A DNA stretch of 64,000 nt from Mucilaginibacter pankratovii (GTDB taxonomy: Bacteria; Bacteroidota; Bacteroidia; Sphingobacteriales; Sphingobacteriaceae), in the NCBI RefSeq assembly GCF_014773265.1, contig NZ_JACWMY010000006.1, forward strand, positions 248,001 to 312,000. The letters are read 5' to 3'. This document shows, one piece after another, positions 26,288-35,090 of this stretch. How positions within the stretch are numbered: the stretch's first letter is position 1; each line of letters starts with the position of its first letter. Position numbers and translations under genes: made by a program. The notes beneath the pieces are model-generated. The model was given only the letters and a program-made list of their open reading frames with translations, did not search any database and was not told where the DNA came from.

Positions 26288-27232
26288 ATGAAGAAGCTAA
26301 TATCCCTTGCAGCCTGCGCTGTAATTAGTACCGCCGTATGGGCGCAAACCAAGCCCGCGGAAAGTAAGACCGCGGCCGATTCCCTGCTCAACAGCATGGA
26401 CAGCACCCCCAAGGCCGAGCCGGTTATCGCCACCTTTAAATCCACCCGGTTAATTTTAGGTGCTACTACCGAAACCGTTAAAAAGAATAACCTCAACTTT
26501 TTGGTGATCCACCGCTTCGGCGATATCGGCGGTTCGGAAGGTGGGGGTAAAACGCTACTTGGGCTTGATAACTCCAGTGATATCTATATCGGTTTTGAAT
26601 ATGGTGTTAGCGATAACCTGGATATTGATTTTGGCCGCAGCAAATTCGCGCAGCAGGTAGATCTGGGGCTTAAATACGCCATAGTACACCAAACATCAGA
26701 TAACGCCACGCCATTTGCCGTAACGCTTTTAGGCAAGGCAGGCATAAAAGCCTATCATGCCGACCAGGGCGAGTTCCCAACTTTTGCGGATAGGTTTGCC
26801 TACGTGGCGCAGGCCATCATCGCCCGTAAATTCTCATCCAACTTTTCCCTGCAGTTAACGCCAACCTATGTGCGCAATAATTCACCCTTTCCGTTTTTGG
26901 CGGGGAACGAGCGCAGCTTTTTTGCCATGGGCATAGCGGGCCGCTTAAAGGTTACCAAGCGGATGGGCATAGTGGTGGATTACGCACACCCCTTCTCTTC
27001 GTTCCGCAGCAACGCAACCGGGGATAACGCCTTTTACGACCCGCTGGGTATAGGTATTGAGATTGAAACCGGTGGGCACGTGTTCACCATCGTGTTCAGC
27101 AATGCCAAAGCGATAACCGAAACCAGCTACCTCAGCGCCAGCCAAAGCGATTGGGGCAAGGGGCAGTTCCGCTTAGGTTTTACTATTTCGAGAATGTTCA
27201 GCTTCAATAAAAAAGCAAAAAAAGCTTATTAA
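26288..27232 (+). CDS. DUF5777 family beta-barrel protein
   Basis: A 314-residue protein with a signal peptide ('LAACAVISTAVWAQ') and strand-rich remainder with typical barrel turns. 'VIHRFGDIGGSEGGGKTLLGLDNSSD' region and 'FGRSKFAQQVDLGLKYA' (shown here only to place them) match the DUF5777 family as I know it. It probably sits in the outer membrane. It follows YceI by 21 bp. Function of the family is not established. Confidence 0.72.
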   Translation: MKKLISLAACAVISTAVWAQTKPAESKTAADSLLNSMDSTPKAEPVIATFKSTRLILGATTETVKKNNLNFLVIHRFGDIGGSEGGGKTLLGLDNSSDIYIGFEYGVSDNLDIDFGRSKFAQQVDLGLKYAIVHQTSDNATPFAVTLLGKAGIKAYHADQGEFPTFADRFAYVAQAIIARKFSSNFSLQLTPTYVRNNSPFPFLAGNERSFFAMGIAGRLKVTKRMGIVVDYAHPFSSFRSNATGDNAFYDPLGIGIEIETGGHVFTIVFSNAKAITETSYLSASQSDWGKGQFRLGFTISRMFSFNKKAKKAY

Positions 27233-27276
27233 CAAAGCTTTTAAAATAGTCGCGTTTTGTCGCTTGCATATTTGAA

Positions 27277-27314
27277 TCACCCCTCCCCACAGCAGAGAGG
27301 GGCAGGGGGTGAGT
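27277..27314. repeat. REP-like repeat, copy 3 (single short arm)
   Basis: A short version runs from TCACCCC to GGGTGAGT with the CAGAGAGGGG core between, followed by TCAACTCG. The same CGAGTTGACTCACCC end occurs in copies 1 and 4. It lies between the DUF5777 and Rieske genes. Confidence 0.6.
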
Positions 27315-27386
27315 CAACTCGGCAGGAGGACATTTACGCATTGTTTAAGACACTGATTTTTATTAACCCTACAAAAATACAACAAC

Positions 27387-27812
27387 ATGGAAAGACATGA
27401 ATTTTTAGCGAAGCTGGGCATTGGCCTGGCGGCAGTTTGCACGGGATGCAGTTTGGTATCTTGCGGCAGTAACCCCAAAAACGAAGACCCCACGCCGGGC
27501 AGCGATGGCAATATATTTACCACCAACCTGAATACCGAGCTGCTTAACATTGGCGATGCCAAGGTATCTAACGGTGTAATTTTAGCCCGTACCGCGGCAG
27601 GTAACACCGCGGATGCATTTTCTGCCGTACAGGTGGCCTGCACGCACGAAGGCACCTTTATCAATTATAACCAGGCCGGGGGGATCTACATTTGTCCGCT
27701 GCATGGCAGCCGTTTCAGTAAAGAAGGTTCTGTGTTGCAGGGGCCGGCAGTAAACTCCCTCAAAAAATACAATGTGGTGATCTCCGGCACCAATTTAAAC
27801 GTGCGGGCATAA
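27387..27812 (+). CDS. Rieske [2Fe-2S] lipoprotein
   Basis: A 141-residue Rieske protein: C85-T-H87 and C103-P-L-H106 are the two cluster-binding pairs. The N-terminus ends in a lipobox-like L-V-S-C26, so it is probably a periplasm-facing lipoprotein. Its length fits the small Rieske proteins found alone, outside bc1 complexes. It should carry electrons for a periplasmic redox step; partner unknown. A strong terminator follows, so it is the end of the sigma-factor operon, although the repeat at 27277 lies inside that operon. Confidence 0.85.
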   Translation: MERHEFLAKLGIGLAAVCTGCSLVSCGSNPKNEDPTPGSDGNIFTTNLNTELLNIGDAKVSNGVILARTAAGNTADAFSAVQVACTHEGTFINYNQAGGIYICPLHGSRFSKEGSVLQGPAVNSLKKYNVVISGTNLNVRA

Positions 27813-27843
27813 ATTAAGAATGTTAATTGTGATGTGGTGAGGG

Positions 27844-27876
27844 CAGCCTACCCCTTGTTTGGGTAGGCTGTTTTAT
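27844..27876 (+). terminator. Intrinsic terminator after the Rieske gene
   Basis: CAGCCTACCC pairs with GGGTAGGCTG across a short loop, followed by TTTTATT. Confidence 0.8.
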
Positions 27877-28050
27877 TAGCGCGCATCCATAAGTAAACGC
27901 TATGAAATTTAATGGTATGGACACTTGATGCAGTATGGTTCCGGCTCCATTACGGGCGATTTACCTGTAAATTGTCATAATTGTATCAGGAATAATACAT
28001 CAGCTTAATAATTTCTATTTTGCGGCGTTTAGCAGTATTAAAGTTTATCC

Positions 28051-28689
28051 ATGTACAAAAAGTTACTTTTATTTTTATTCATTTTTAAAATATCTACCAC
28101 TTCCGCCCAATATAAATGGTCACCCAAAACAGATAAGGATGGGATAAAGGTTTTTACCAGTTTGGTGCCCGGCTCAAAATTTAAAGCCATAAAAGTGGAG
28201 GCCGATCTGGATGCCACCGCTGCACAATTGGTAAAAGTGCTGCTGGATGTAAAAGGCTGTACCGAGTGGGTTTCTCATACCAAGCTTTGTACCCTGCTAA
28301 AACAGGTATCGCCATCAGAATTGTATTATTATTCGGAGATAGATGTACCCTGGCCCGCCACCAACCGCGATTTTGTTGCCCACCTCATTGTTCACCAAAA
28401 CCCCGAAACAAAAGTGGTAACAGTAGATGGCCCTGCCGTACCGGGTTTTGTACCGGTGAAGGACGATATCGTGAGAATAACTGCCTCCAAAGGCGAATGG
28501 ATCATCACACCGCTCCAGAAAGATAAGATAAAAGTAGTGTACACCCTGCAGGTAGATCCCGGAGGGAACATCCCCGCCTGGCTCATCAACATGCTTGCCG
28601 CAGAGGGCCCCACCAGGAGTTTCCAGGGATTAAAAAAGCAGCTGAAAAAACCGGAGTATGCCCAGGGGGTAGGTTTTATAAAGGATTAG
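28051..28689 (+). CDS. Secreted START-domain lipid-binding protein
   Basis: A 212-residue protein: signal peptide to about residue 19 ('ISTTSAQ'), then a START domain with 'DVKGCTEWVSHTKL', 'PWPATNRDFVAH' and 'PGGNIPAWLINML', all standard START blocks. It should bind a hydrophobic ligand in the periplasm. It is monocistronic as far as can be seen, flanked by a terminator upstream and a convergent small gene downstream. Confidence 0.82.
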   Translation: MYKKLLLFLFIFKISTTSAQYKWSPKTDKDGIKVFTSLVPGSKFKAIKVEADLDATAAQLVKVLLDVKGCTEWVSHTKLCTLLKQVSPSELYYYSEIDVPWPATNRDFVAHLIVHQNPETKVVTVDGPAVPGFVPVKDDIVRITASKGEWIITPLQKDKIKVVYTLQVDPGGNIPAWLINMLAAEGPTRSFQGLKKQLKKPEYAQGVGFIKD

Positions 28690-28693
28690 ATGT

Positions 28694-28900
28694 TTAAGCT
28701 TTTGGCTTTAAATTGGCCTTAAGCATTACCCGGCCTTTTTTGGTTAAAGTACAGGCCGGCGATCTTTCTTTTTCCGCGCCTTTGGCAACCTCTATCAGGT
28801 TGTATAATCTTAGGTCTTGCAGGTCATCCTTGCTTATATTTATCGCCATGCCCTTCTCGGAAATTACTTTTAGTGCGGCAACAACTTCATCGTGTTTCAT
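28694..28900 (-). CDS. Small hypothetical protein, possible winged-helix fold
   Basis: A 68-residue protein starting at ATG 28900. It begins 'MKHDEVVAALKVI' and has 'LQDLRLYNLIEV' and 'CTLTKKGRVMLK', a helix-helix-then-turn layout resembling the end of a winged-helix domain, but too short for a full one. I do not recognise a family. It ends 4 bp from the convergent START-domain gene. Confidence 0.5.
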   Translation of the reverse strand: MKHDEVVAALKVISEKGMAINISKDDLQDLRLYNLIEVAKGAEKERSPACTLTKKGRVMLKANLKPKA

Positions 28901-28982
28901 GGTGTTATATTTAACGGTAAAGATATCACAATATAAAACAAGAAAGGTTCGTTTTGGCAGTGCTTTTAGCTAAAATAAGCGC

Positions 28983-30089
28983 TTAATCCAGTTCTATATT
29001 CAATTCCGCAGAGAATAGGGTGCCTGTGTTGGTGGTAATTAACTGGTGTTTGTTGGGGTAAAGTATATCCAGCCTGCGCTTTACATTTTTTAGTCCGATG
29101 CCCTCGCCGGGGCGGGATGCATTGTCGTGTTGCTGGATATCGTTAACAATGCTGAAGTATAATCTACGCCCGCATGCTGGTATTTTCAAAGCGATGTGAA
29201 TAGTGGTTTGACCCAGTGTATCCGTGCCGTGTTTAAAAGCATTTTCTACCAGCGCGATAAGCAGCATAGGGCCGATATGGTAGGAAGAGTAGTCGCCTGC
29301 CATATCGGCTTCAACCTTTAATTCGCTGCCAAATCGCAGCAATTGCAGTTCGATATAGCTATTCAGGTAAGCTATTTCCTTATCCAGCGGTACCCGGTTG
29401 TCGTCGCTTTCGTACAGCATGTAACGCATCAGATGCGATAGGTTCATGATGGCGGGTTCCACCTGGTCGGATTTTTTGCGGGCGAGCGAGGTGAGGTTAT
29501 TGAGCACATTGAACAAAAAATGCGGGTTTATCTGCGAACGTAAAAAGTTGAGTTCGGTGCGCAGGTGCACGGTTTCCCTTTCCTTTAGCAGTTGCTGCCG
29601 GGCATTGTTATCCAGTATTATGCGGTAACAAAAGCTGCATAGCAGTGCGATAAATGGTGAAAGGATAGGCATGAATATGCCCGGCCCTCTGCCCATTGGC
29701 GACCCAAATGACCGCTGACCGTGGTTTGTTTCGCCAGGCCGGTAGGGGACGGAATCGTGCCAGTCGCGCGGAAAGCTACCTGCCGGGGGGCGTGGAGGAT
29801 TTCCTCTAAAAAACCACCAGTATAGCCAGTAGCAAGCCAGTAAAGCAGTTAGCGATGTTAGATAAATTAACCATCCGCGTTTTTGCAATAGGGGGTAAAG
29901 CAGGTAAGTATGAATGTAAAACAGCGCCAGTAGTATGATATTGGAGGTAACAATATTGGTTATAAAGCGATGATGCATCCACTCGGGGATGTTGGGCGGC
30001 GAGCTTACAAACGGCAGCACCAATAACAGGAACCACACCAATGCCGGTAGCAAATTGTACACCCAGGGTTTATAGCTTGGCTTGTTCAT
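28983..30089 (-). CDS. LytS-type sensor histidine kinase
   Basis: A 368-residue kinase with hydrophobic segments near residues 12-30, 45-65, 78-92 and about 143-158, then the His_kinase (PF06580) block 'SQINPHFLFNVLNNL' near residue 185-199, which holds the phosphorylated His. A HATPase domain follows ('LVENAFKHG', 'GIGLKNVKRRL'). Its partner is the LytTR regulator encoded divergently at 30249. The signal sensed is unknown; the nearby TonB receptor and DUF4249 genes may be targets, which is inference. Confidence 0.88.
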   Translation of the reverse strand: MNKPSYKPWVYNLLPALVWFLLLVLPFVSSPPNIPEWMHHRFITNIVTSNIILLALFYIHTYLLYPLLQKRGWLIYLTSLTALLACYWLYWWFFRGNPPRPPAGSFPRDWHDSVPYRPGETNHGQRSFGSPMGRGPGIFMPILSPFIALLCSFCYRIILDNNARQQLLKERETVHLRTELNFLRSQINPHFLFNVLNNLTSLARKKSDQVEPAIMNLSHLMRYMLYESDDNRVPLDKEIAYLNSYIELQLLRFGSELKVEADMAGDYSSYHIGPMLLIALVENAFKHGTDTLGQTTIHIALKIPACGRRLYFSIVNDIQQHDNASRPGEGIGLKNVKRRLDILYPNKHQLITTNTGTLFSAELNIELD

Positions 30090-30121
30090 GTGGCAAAAGA
30101 GGTTTAAAATGCAATAATGTG

Positions 30122-30129
30122 CAAAAATA
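30122..30129 (-). promoter_or_regulatory. Candidate -7 element for the LytS-type kinase gene
   Basis: On the minus strand this reads TATTTTTG, an exact match to the Bacteroidota TAnnTTTG element, placing the start of transcription close upstream of ATG 30089. No good -33 TTG is at the usual spacing, so the call is tentative. Confidence 0.4.
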
Positions 30130-30248
30130 CTCGACCAATGGCCTTAATGACGAGACCAAACGCGTTAAATAATGTTAAAAAAATAATAATGTGTGCCACA
30201 TGATGTTTCTTTGAATAGTGGAAGCCCCTAATGCTTGCCCGGGTAGAT

Positions 30249-30959
30249 ATGCGGTGTATAATTATTGATGATGAGCCACTTGCGCTTGAACTTTTAGCAG
30301 ATAATATAAAACAGGTGCCACGCCTGCAATTGGTAGCCAGTTGCCGCTCGGCAGCACAGGCTATGCAGGTTTTACATGCCGAGCCGGTCGACCTGGTATT
30401 CTGCGATATACAAATGCCGGGCATTAGCGGGTTGCAATTTGTAAAAAGCCTTGCCCAAAAGCCCATGGTGATATTTATAACCGCCTACCATGAATTTGCC
30501 GTGGACGGCTTTGAGCTGGACGTGGTAGATTACCTGCTAAAACCCGTGCCCCTGGAGCGATTTCTAAAAGCCTGTAATAAGGCACTCCATTTGCACGATA
30601 TCGAAAATAAACCTGCTGCAATTGCGCCGGAGCCCAGCCGCGACCACCTTTTCGTTTATGCCGATTACAACCTCATCAGGATAAATCATGGCGAGATAAC
30701 TTATATAGAAGGGCTGAAAGATTACGTAAAACTGCACCGCAACGGAATTGCCAAACCGGTATTATCGCGGATAACCATAAAGGCATTGGAGGAACAGCTG
30801 CCTGCGCACCAGTTCTTCCGTACGCATAAATCATACATCGTTAACCTGGGTTACGTACAATCGGTACGCAAGGGCCGTATTAAGCTGGAGGATGCCGAAG
30901 TGCCTTACACCGATAATTACCGCGAAGTTATCAGCCGGATGACGGGGAAGACTATTTAA
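30249..30959 (+). CDS. LytTR-family response regulator
   Basis: A 236-residue regulator: receiver domain at about 1-118 ('IIIDDEPLALELL', phospho-acceptor in 'VFCDIQMPG' near residue 54, 'VVDYLLKPV'), then a LytTR DNA-binding domain at about 135-235 ('EGLKDYVKL', 'FFRTHKSYIVNL'). I start it at ATG 30249; a longer frame from 30231 adds six residues before the receiver beta-strand. It pairs with the divergent LytS-type kinase. Confidence 0.9.
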   Translation: MRCIIIDDEPLALELLADNIKQVPRLQLVASCRSAAQAMQVLHAEPVDLVFCDIQMPGISGLQFVKSLAQKPMVIFITAYHEFAVDGFELDVVDYLLKPVPLERFLKACNKALHLHDIENKPAAIAPEPSRDHLFVYADYNLIRINHGEITYIEGLKDYVKLHRNGIAKPVLSRITIKALEEQLPAHQFFRTHKSYIVNLGYVQSVRKGRIKLEDAEVPYTDNYREVISRMTGKTI

Positions 30960-31004
30960 AATAAAAATATTCGAGGCGTGGCGCAAATGTCCGCGTCGCG
31001 AGTT

Positions 31005-31120
31005 GACTCACCCCCAATCCCTCTCTCCTTCGGAAAGAGGGGAGTTTTCGTTTTTTTCTTTTTCTTCACCCTCTTTGCGGAGCAGAGAGGGGCGACCAGC
31101 GTAGCGAAGTCGGGGTGAGT
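31005..31120. repeat. REP-like palindromic repeat, copy 4
   Basis: It starts GACTCACCCC and ends CGGGGTGAGT, with inverted arms around a pyrimidine-rich spacer (TTTTCGTTTTTTTCTTTTTC-type). The CCTCTTTGCGGAGCAGAGAGG stem-loop unit is the same as in copy 1, and the orientation is the same as copy 2. It lies between the LytTR regulator and the TonB receptor. Confidence 0.78.
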
Positions 31121-31243
31121 CCCTCGTCCGGCGATAAGAACTACTGCACATATAGTGCGTTGGTCTATACATAAGTAGCCTTCATCTCTTTTATTTGATA
31201 GCCCGTTTCTCATCATCCAAATTAGCGGCATCATGCTAATTTG

Positions 31244-34072
31244 ATGGATAGAAAACTACGTTACACATTCCTGTTTATTTTGCTGAGCGGGGTTGCTTAC
31301 GGGCAGCAAAGCACACGTGAGAAACTTAAAAAAATACGGGTAGATCACTTTTTTACCTGTACGCTCGATCAGTTGATGGATACCCTCGCTGCGGCGTACG
31401 ATATCCCCATTGTTTTTGAGCGCGATTCGCTGATGCAGATGGATATTACCGAGCACTTTTTTGATGAACCATTGGGGAAAGTTTTAAAATTTGCCTGTAA
31501 GGCCAACGGGCTGCAATACTGGATAGAGAACGATGGTACCCTCTACATTCTGCAAAATCCGGATGACCTGCCCCGCCTCAAAAAACGCTACGAGCTTAAC
31601 CAAACCGCCCGGAGCTTTAAGCCGGTAATATTGCCTCCACCTGCCGACCCACCCAAACATTTTATGTTTGCTTTAACCGGGCACGTTACCGATCAAAAAA
31701 CGGGCGAATCGCTGCCAGGTGCCAGTGTGCGCATCCGTGGAACCGACCTGAGTGCCCTCACCAACACCAGCGGTAATTTTACCATCCTTAATATCCCTTC
31801 GGATACCTCGGTAGTGGATGTGTCATTCATTGGGTACCAGCCGGATATATTTCGTTTGGATAGTAACAGCGTGAAGGGCAACATCAGCTTTTCGCTCTAC
31901 CCATCGTTAAATTCGCTGAGCCAGGTGGTAATTACCGGCCGCAAAAAAGGCGTGCTGAATACCGATAGCAAAAAAGTGAGCGTAATACAGCTTACTCCCG
32001 CGTTACTTGATAAATTGCCCAACATTGGCGAAAAGGATATCATGCGCTCCTTTCAGCTGATGCCGGGTGTTGCGGCTACCAACGAATCATCATCGGGCAT
32101 CTATGTACGCGGCGGCACGCCGGACCAGAACCTGGTTACGTTTGATGGCTTCACCATTTACCAGGTAGATCACTTGTACGGTTTTTTCAGTGCCTTTAAC
32201 AGTAATGCCGTGCGCGATGTGGAACTGTACAAAGGCGGCTTTTCATCCAAATACGGTGGCCGGCTCTCCAGCGTTACCGAGGTGCGTGGCAAGGATGGCA
32301 ATAAAAAGGAAGCCAATATTGGAGGCGATATCAGCCTGCTAAGTACCAATGTTTATGCCGAAACACCTGTTGGCTCAAATGCCTCTGCGTTAATAGCTAT
32401 CAGGCGTTCGTACCAGGGACCGTTGTATAATAAGCTGTTTGGGCAATTTAACTCCAGCGCCGCCAATACTGGTGGTGGTGCTATCCGGGGCGGCCCTGGT
32501 GGTGGTGGCGGTGGTTTTGGCGGTGGTGGTTTTAATAATCAAACCACACCATCATCGTACTTTTACGATCTGAATACCAAGTTCACCTACGCACCATCTA
32601 CTAAAAATACTTTTAGCTGGAGCCTTTACACAGGTGCTGACAGGTTGGATAATAGCCGCGAGATGACCCTGCCATCATTCCTCACTTCATCGGGCGGTAC
32701 GCTAAATATTGCCGATGATACGCATTATGGCAACTTAGGTACCAGTGTGAAATGGAACACTACGCCAAGCCAAAAGCTGTTCGGTAGTACGGTGCTGAGC
32801 TATTCCAGCTTCTTTAGTGACCGCGACCGTGGTACCACCGGTACCATAACCGATAGTGCGACTACCACAACCATCAATAACGGGATATTGGAGAACAACC
32901 GTTTAAAAGATGCGGGCATAAAATCTGACTGGGAGTGGAACGCGGCATCAAAACTAAAATTGCTGTTTGGTGGCTTTAACTCCAATGTTAAAATAGATTA
33001 CACCTACACCCAAAACGACACTACAACGCTCATCAATCAGCATAACTCTGGCTCAACCACGGGTGCTTATACCGAGCTGGAGTATGAGCCGAATGGCAGG
33101 TGGCATATTCAGCCGGGTTTCCGTACCACTTACTTTTCGCCAACCAACAAGCTTTATTACGAGCCAAGGTTATCCGCCATTTATCACCTTACCGATCATA
33201 TTAACCTGAAAGGTGCCACAGGCAGGTTTTACCAGTTTACCGACCGTGTAATACGCGAAGACGTAGCCGGGGGCGACCGTAATTTTTGGGTGCTGGCTAA
33301 TAACAGCAACATCCCGGTAGGGGTATCAGACCACTTTATTTTCGGCACCAGCTACGAAACTGATAAGCTATTATTTGATGTAGAAGGTTATTACAAAAGG
33401 CTGAATGGGCTTACTGAGTATTCTATCCGTCAGCTTGGCGGCGGCGCAACGGGTGGTGGTCCAATGGGTGGTGGTGCCCCAATGGGCGGTGGCGGGGCAG
33501 CTGCAACCACAACCATTACCGAAAATTTTTATAATGGCAGCGGCTATGCAAAAGGGATAGAATTTCTGTTGCAAAAGAAAACAGGCATTTACACCGGCTG
33601 GCTAAGCTATACGCTTGCCGAGGCTAAGAATAAGTTTGATGCTTACGGCAGCAGCTATTTTTCGGCCGCGCAGGATATCAGGCACGAGTTTAAATCGGTA
33701 AACATGTACCACCTGCAGCGCTGGAGCTTTGCGGCCACGTTTATATTCAGCACAGGGCACCCGTATACCGCGCCTGCCGGGGTTTATAACATCAACACGC
33801 TGGATGGTAATAAAATAAGCTACCTATCGGTAAGCGAAAAAAATGGTGAGCGTTTACCGGCCTACCACAGGCTGGATCTTTCTGCCACCTACGATCTGCT
33901 TAAAACCGATGCCACCAAAATAGGCAGTATTAGCTTTTCGCTGTTCAACGTGTATAACCACCGCAACACCTGGTACAACGAGTATTATATCCGCGGCAAC
34001 CAGGTGGTTACCACAACAGTGAAGTACCTGGGCCTAACCCCCAACATCACCCTTAGCCTAAAACTAAAATAA
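31244..34072 (+). CDS. TonB-dependent receptor with STN and CarboxypepD_reg-like domains
   Basis: A 942-residue outer-membrane receptor. Signal peptide to about residue 21 ('LLSGVAYGQ'); an STN (secretin/TonB N-terminal) domain at about 30-100; a CarboxypepD_reg-like domain near 145-225 ('GESLPGASVRIRGT', 'GNFTILNIPS'); then plug ('GIYVRGGTPDQNLV', 'LYKGGFSSKYGGRLSS') and barrel. Two glycine-rich stretches lie in the barrel (about 32467-32535 and 33436-33500), probably surface loops. I use ATG 31244, not the TTG just upstream. The stop overlaps the start of the DUF4249 gene by 1 bp, a standard pairing. Substrate unknown. Confidence 0.88.
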   Translation: MDRKLRYTFLFILLSGVAYGQQSTREKLKKIRVDHFFTCTLDQLMDTLAAAYDIPIVFERDSLMQMDITEHFFDEPLGKVLKFACKANGLQYWIENDGTLYILQNPDDLPRLKKRYELNQTARSFKPVILPPPADPPKHFMFALTGHVTDQKTGESLPGASVRIRGTDLSALTNTSGNFTILNIPSDTSVVDVSFIGYQPDIFRLDSNSVKGNISFSLYPSLNSLSQVVITGRKKGVLNTDSKKVSVIQLTPALLDKLPNIGEKDIMRSFQLMPGVAATNESSSGIYVRGGTPDQNLVTFDGFTIYQVDHLYGFFSAFNSNAVRDVELYKGGFSSKYGGRLSSVTEVRGKDGNKKEANIGGDISLLSTNVYAETPVGSNASALIAIRRSYQGPLYNKLFGQFNSSAANTGGGAIRGGPGGGGGGFGGGGFNNQTTPSSYFYDLNTKFTYAPSTKNTFSWSLYTGADRLDNSREMTLPSFLTSSGGTLNIADDTHYGNLGTSVKWNTTPSQKLFGSTVLSYSSFFSDRDRGTTGTITDSATTTTINNGILENNRLKDAGIKSDWEWNAASKLKLLFGGFNSNVKIDYTYTQNDTTTLINQHNSGSTTGAYTELEYEPNGRWHIQPGFRTTYFSPTNKLYYEPRLSAIYHLTDHINLKGATGRFYQFTDRVIREDVAGGDRNFWVLANNSNIPVGVSDHFIFGTSYETDKLLFDVEGYYKRLNGLTEYSIRQLGGGATGGGPMGGGAPMGGGGAAATTTITENFYNGSGYAKGIEFLLQKKTGIYTGWLSYTLAEAKNKFDAYGSSYFSAAQDIRHEFKSVNMYHLQRWSFAATFIFSTGHPYTAPAGVYNINTLDGNKISYLSVSEKNGERLPAYHRLDLSATYDLLKTDATKIGSISFSLFNVYNHRNTWYNEYYIRGNQVVTTTVKYLGLTPNITLSLKLK

Positions 34073-34854
34073 TGGTAAAAAGAATTCTATATAGCCTGTT
34101 TTTTATAAGCACTATACTTTCATCCTGTAAAAAGGATGGCACCACCACCGTAGCCGAGCGGCCCGTAGTGATCAGCTACCTGCTGATAGGGCACCCGGTT
34201 AAAGTGAATGTGTATGAGCAAAAAGCCTTTAGCGATACCGCGGCTTATGGCCCGCGTATAGGCGGTTTAGCGTTAGCACTATCTGACGGGACGCAAACCG
34301 TACAACTCACCGAAACCACAACCGGCAATTACACTTATGTCGATTCCACTTTTTTGCAAACCGGCAAAACGTACACCTTGCAATTCACCTATAAAAACAC
34401 GGTGATAACGGCCAGTAGTTTAATGCCGGCCTTTACTTCGGGCTACGCGGCATCCCGTACCAAATTTGCCATAAGGGTGGGCGTAACACCTGCCGAATCG
34501 GATTCAACCGCGGTTAGGTTTAGCTGGAATAACCCCGATTCGTTGTATCATGTACTGGTGTTTAAGTATGACGAAGCCAACACCTACGCCAATGGAAGCG
34601 GTAACTTTCCCTCGAATTTTACCGTCAATGCCAAAATGGCTGATTATTATGATGTGCCGTACAGGCCGTTCAGGTACGCCGGGGGGTACAGCGCCATATT
34701 GTATACTGTAAATAAGGAGTACAGCGATATCCTCACCACCAATACCAACACCAATTCGCAGCAACTGAATAATCCACCCGGGAATATTACAAACGGCTAT
34801 GGCATATTTGCCGCGATGCAGGCAGATACCATCAGAATGAGCCTGACGAATTAA
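34072..34854 (+). CDS. DUF4249 lipoprotein
   Basis: A 260-residue protein with an N-terminal lipoprotein signal ending L-S-S-C at about residue 19. The rest is strand-rich, with the DUF4249 pattern of 'YTYVDSTFLQTGKTYTLQ'-like immunoglobulin-type repeats. This family is encoded with TonB receptors of the type upstream and probably assists ligand handling at the outer membrane; the exact role is not established. It shares 1 bp with the receptor gene and is followed by a terminator. Confidence 0.8.
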   Translation: MVKRILYSLFFISTILSSCKKDGTTTVAERPVVISYLLIGHPVKVNVYEQKAFSDTAAYGPRIGGLALALSDGTQTVQLTETTTGNYTYVDSTFLQTGKTYTLQFTYKNTVITASSLMPAFTSGYAASRTKFAIRVGVTPAESDSTAVRFSWNNPDSLYHVLVFKYDEANTYANGSGNFPSNFTVNAKMADYYDVPYRPFRYAGGYSAILYTVNKEYSDILTTNTNTNSQQLNNPPGNITNGYGIFAAMQADTIRMSLTN

Positions 34855-34894
34855 GCGCGTATCTTTTGTTAGGTTAAATAGTCCAGGCAATATT

Positions 34895-34928
34895 ACCGGG
34901 CAGGGGAAACCTGTGCCCGGTTTTTTTG
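34895..34928 (+). terminator. Intrinsic terminator after the DUF4249 gene
   Basis: ACCGGGCA pairs with TGCCCGGT, followed by TTTTTTG. Confidence 0.8.
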
Positions 34929-35090
34929 CGCCCCTCAGTTTAAAAAAATGGCCCGCCTTACGCTTTTTTACAACCCGTTTGATACATTTGATAAAAGGTT
35001 AATCTGCAATGAAGCCGGATAACCTGTAGCCTTAGCCAGCACACAGCAATGAACTGGCGGAGCAAAACCTAAGAAGCTTAATTATACATC

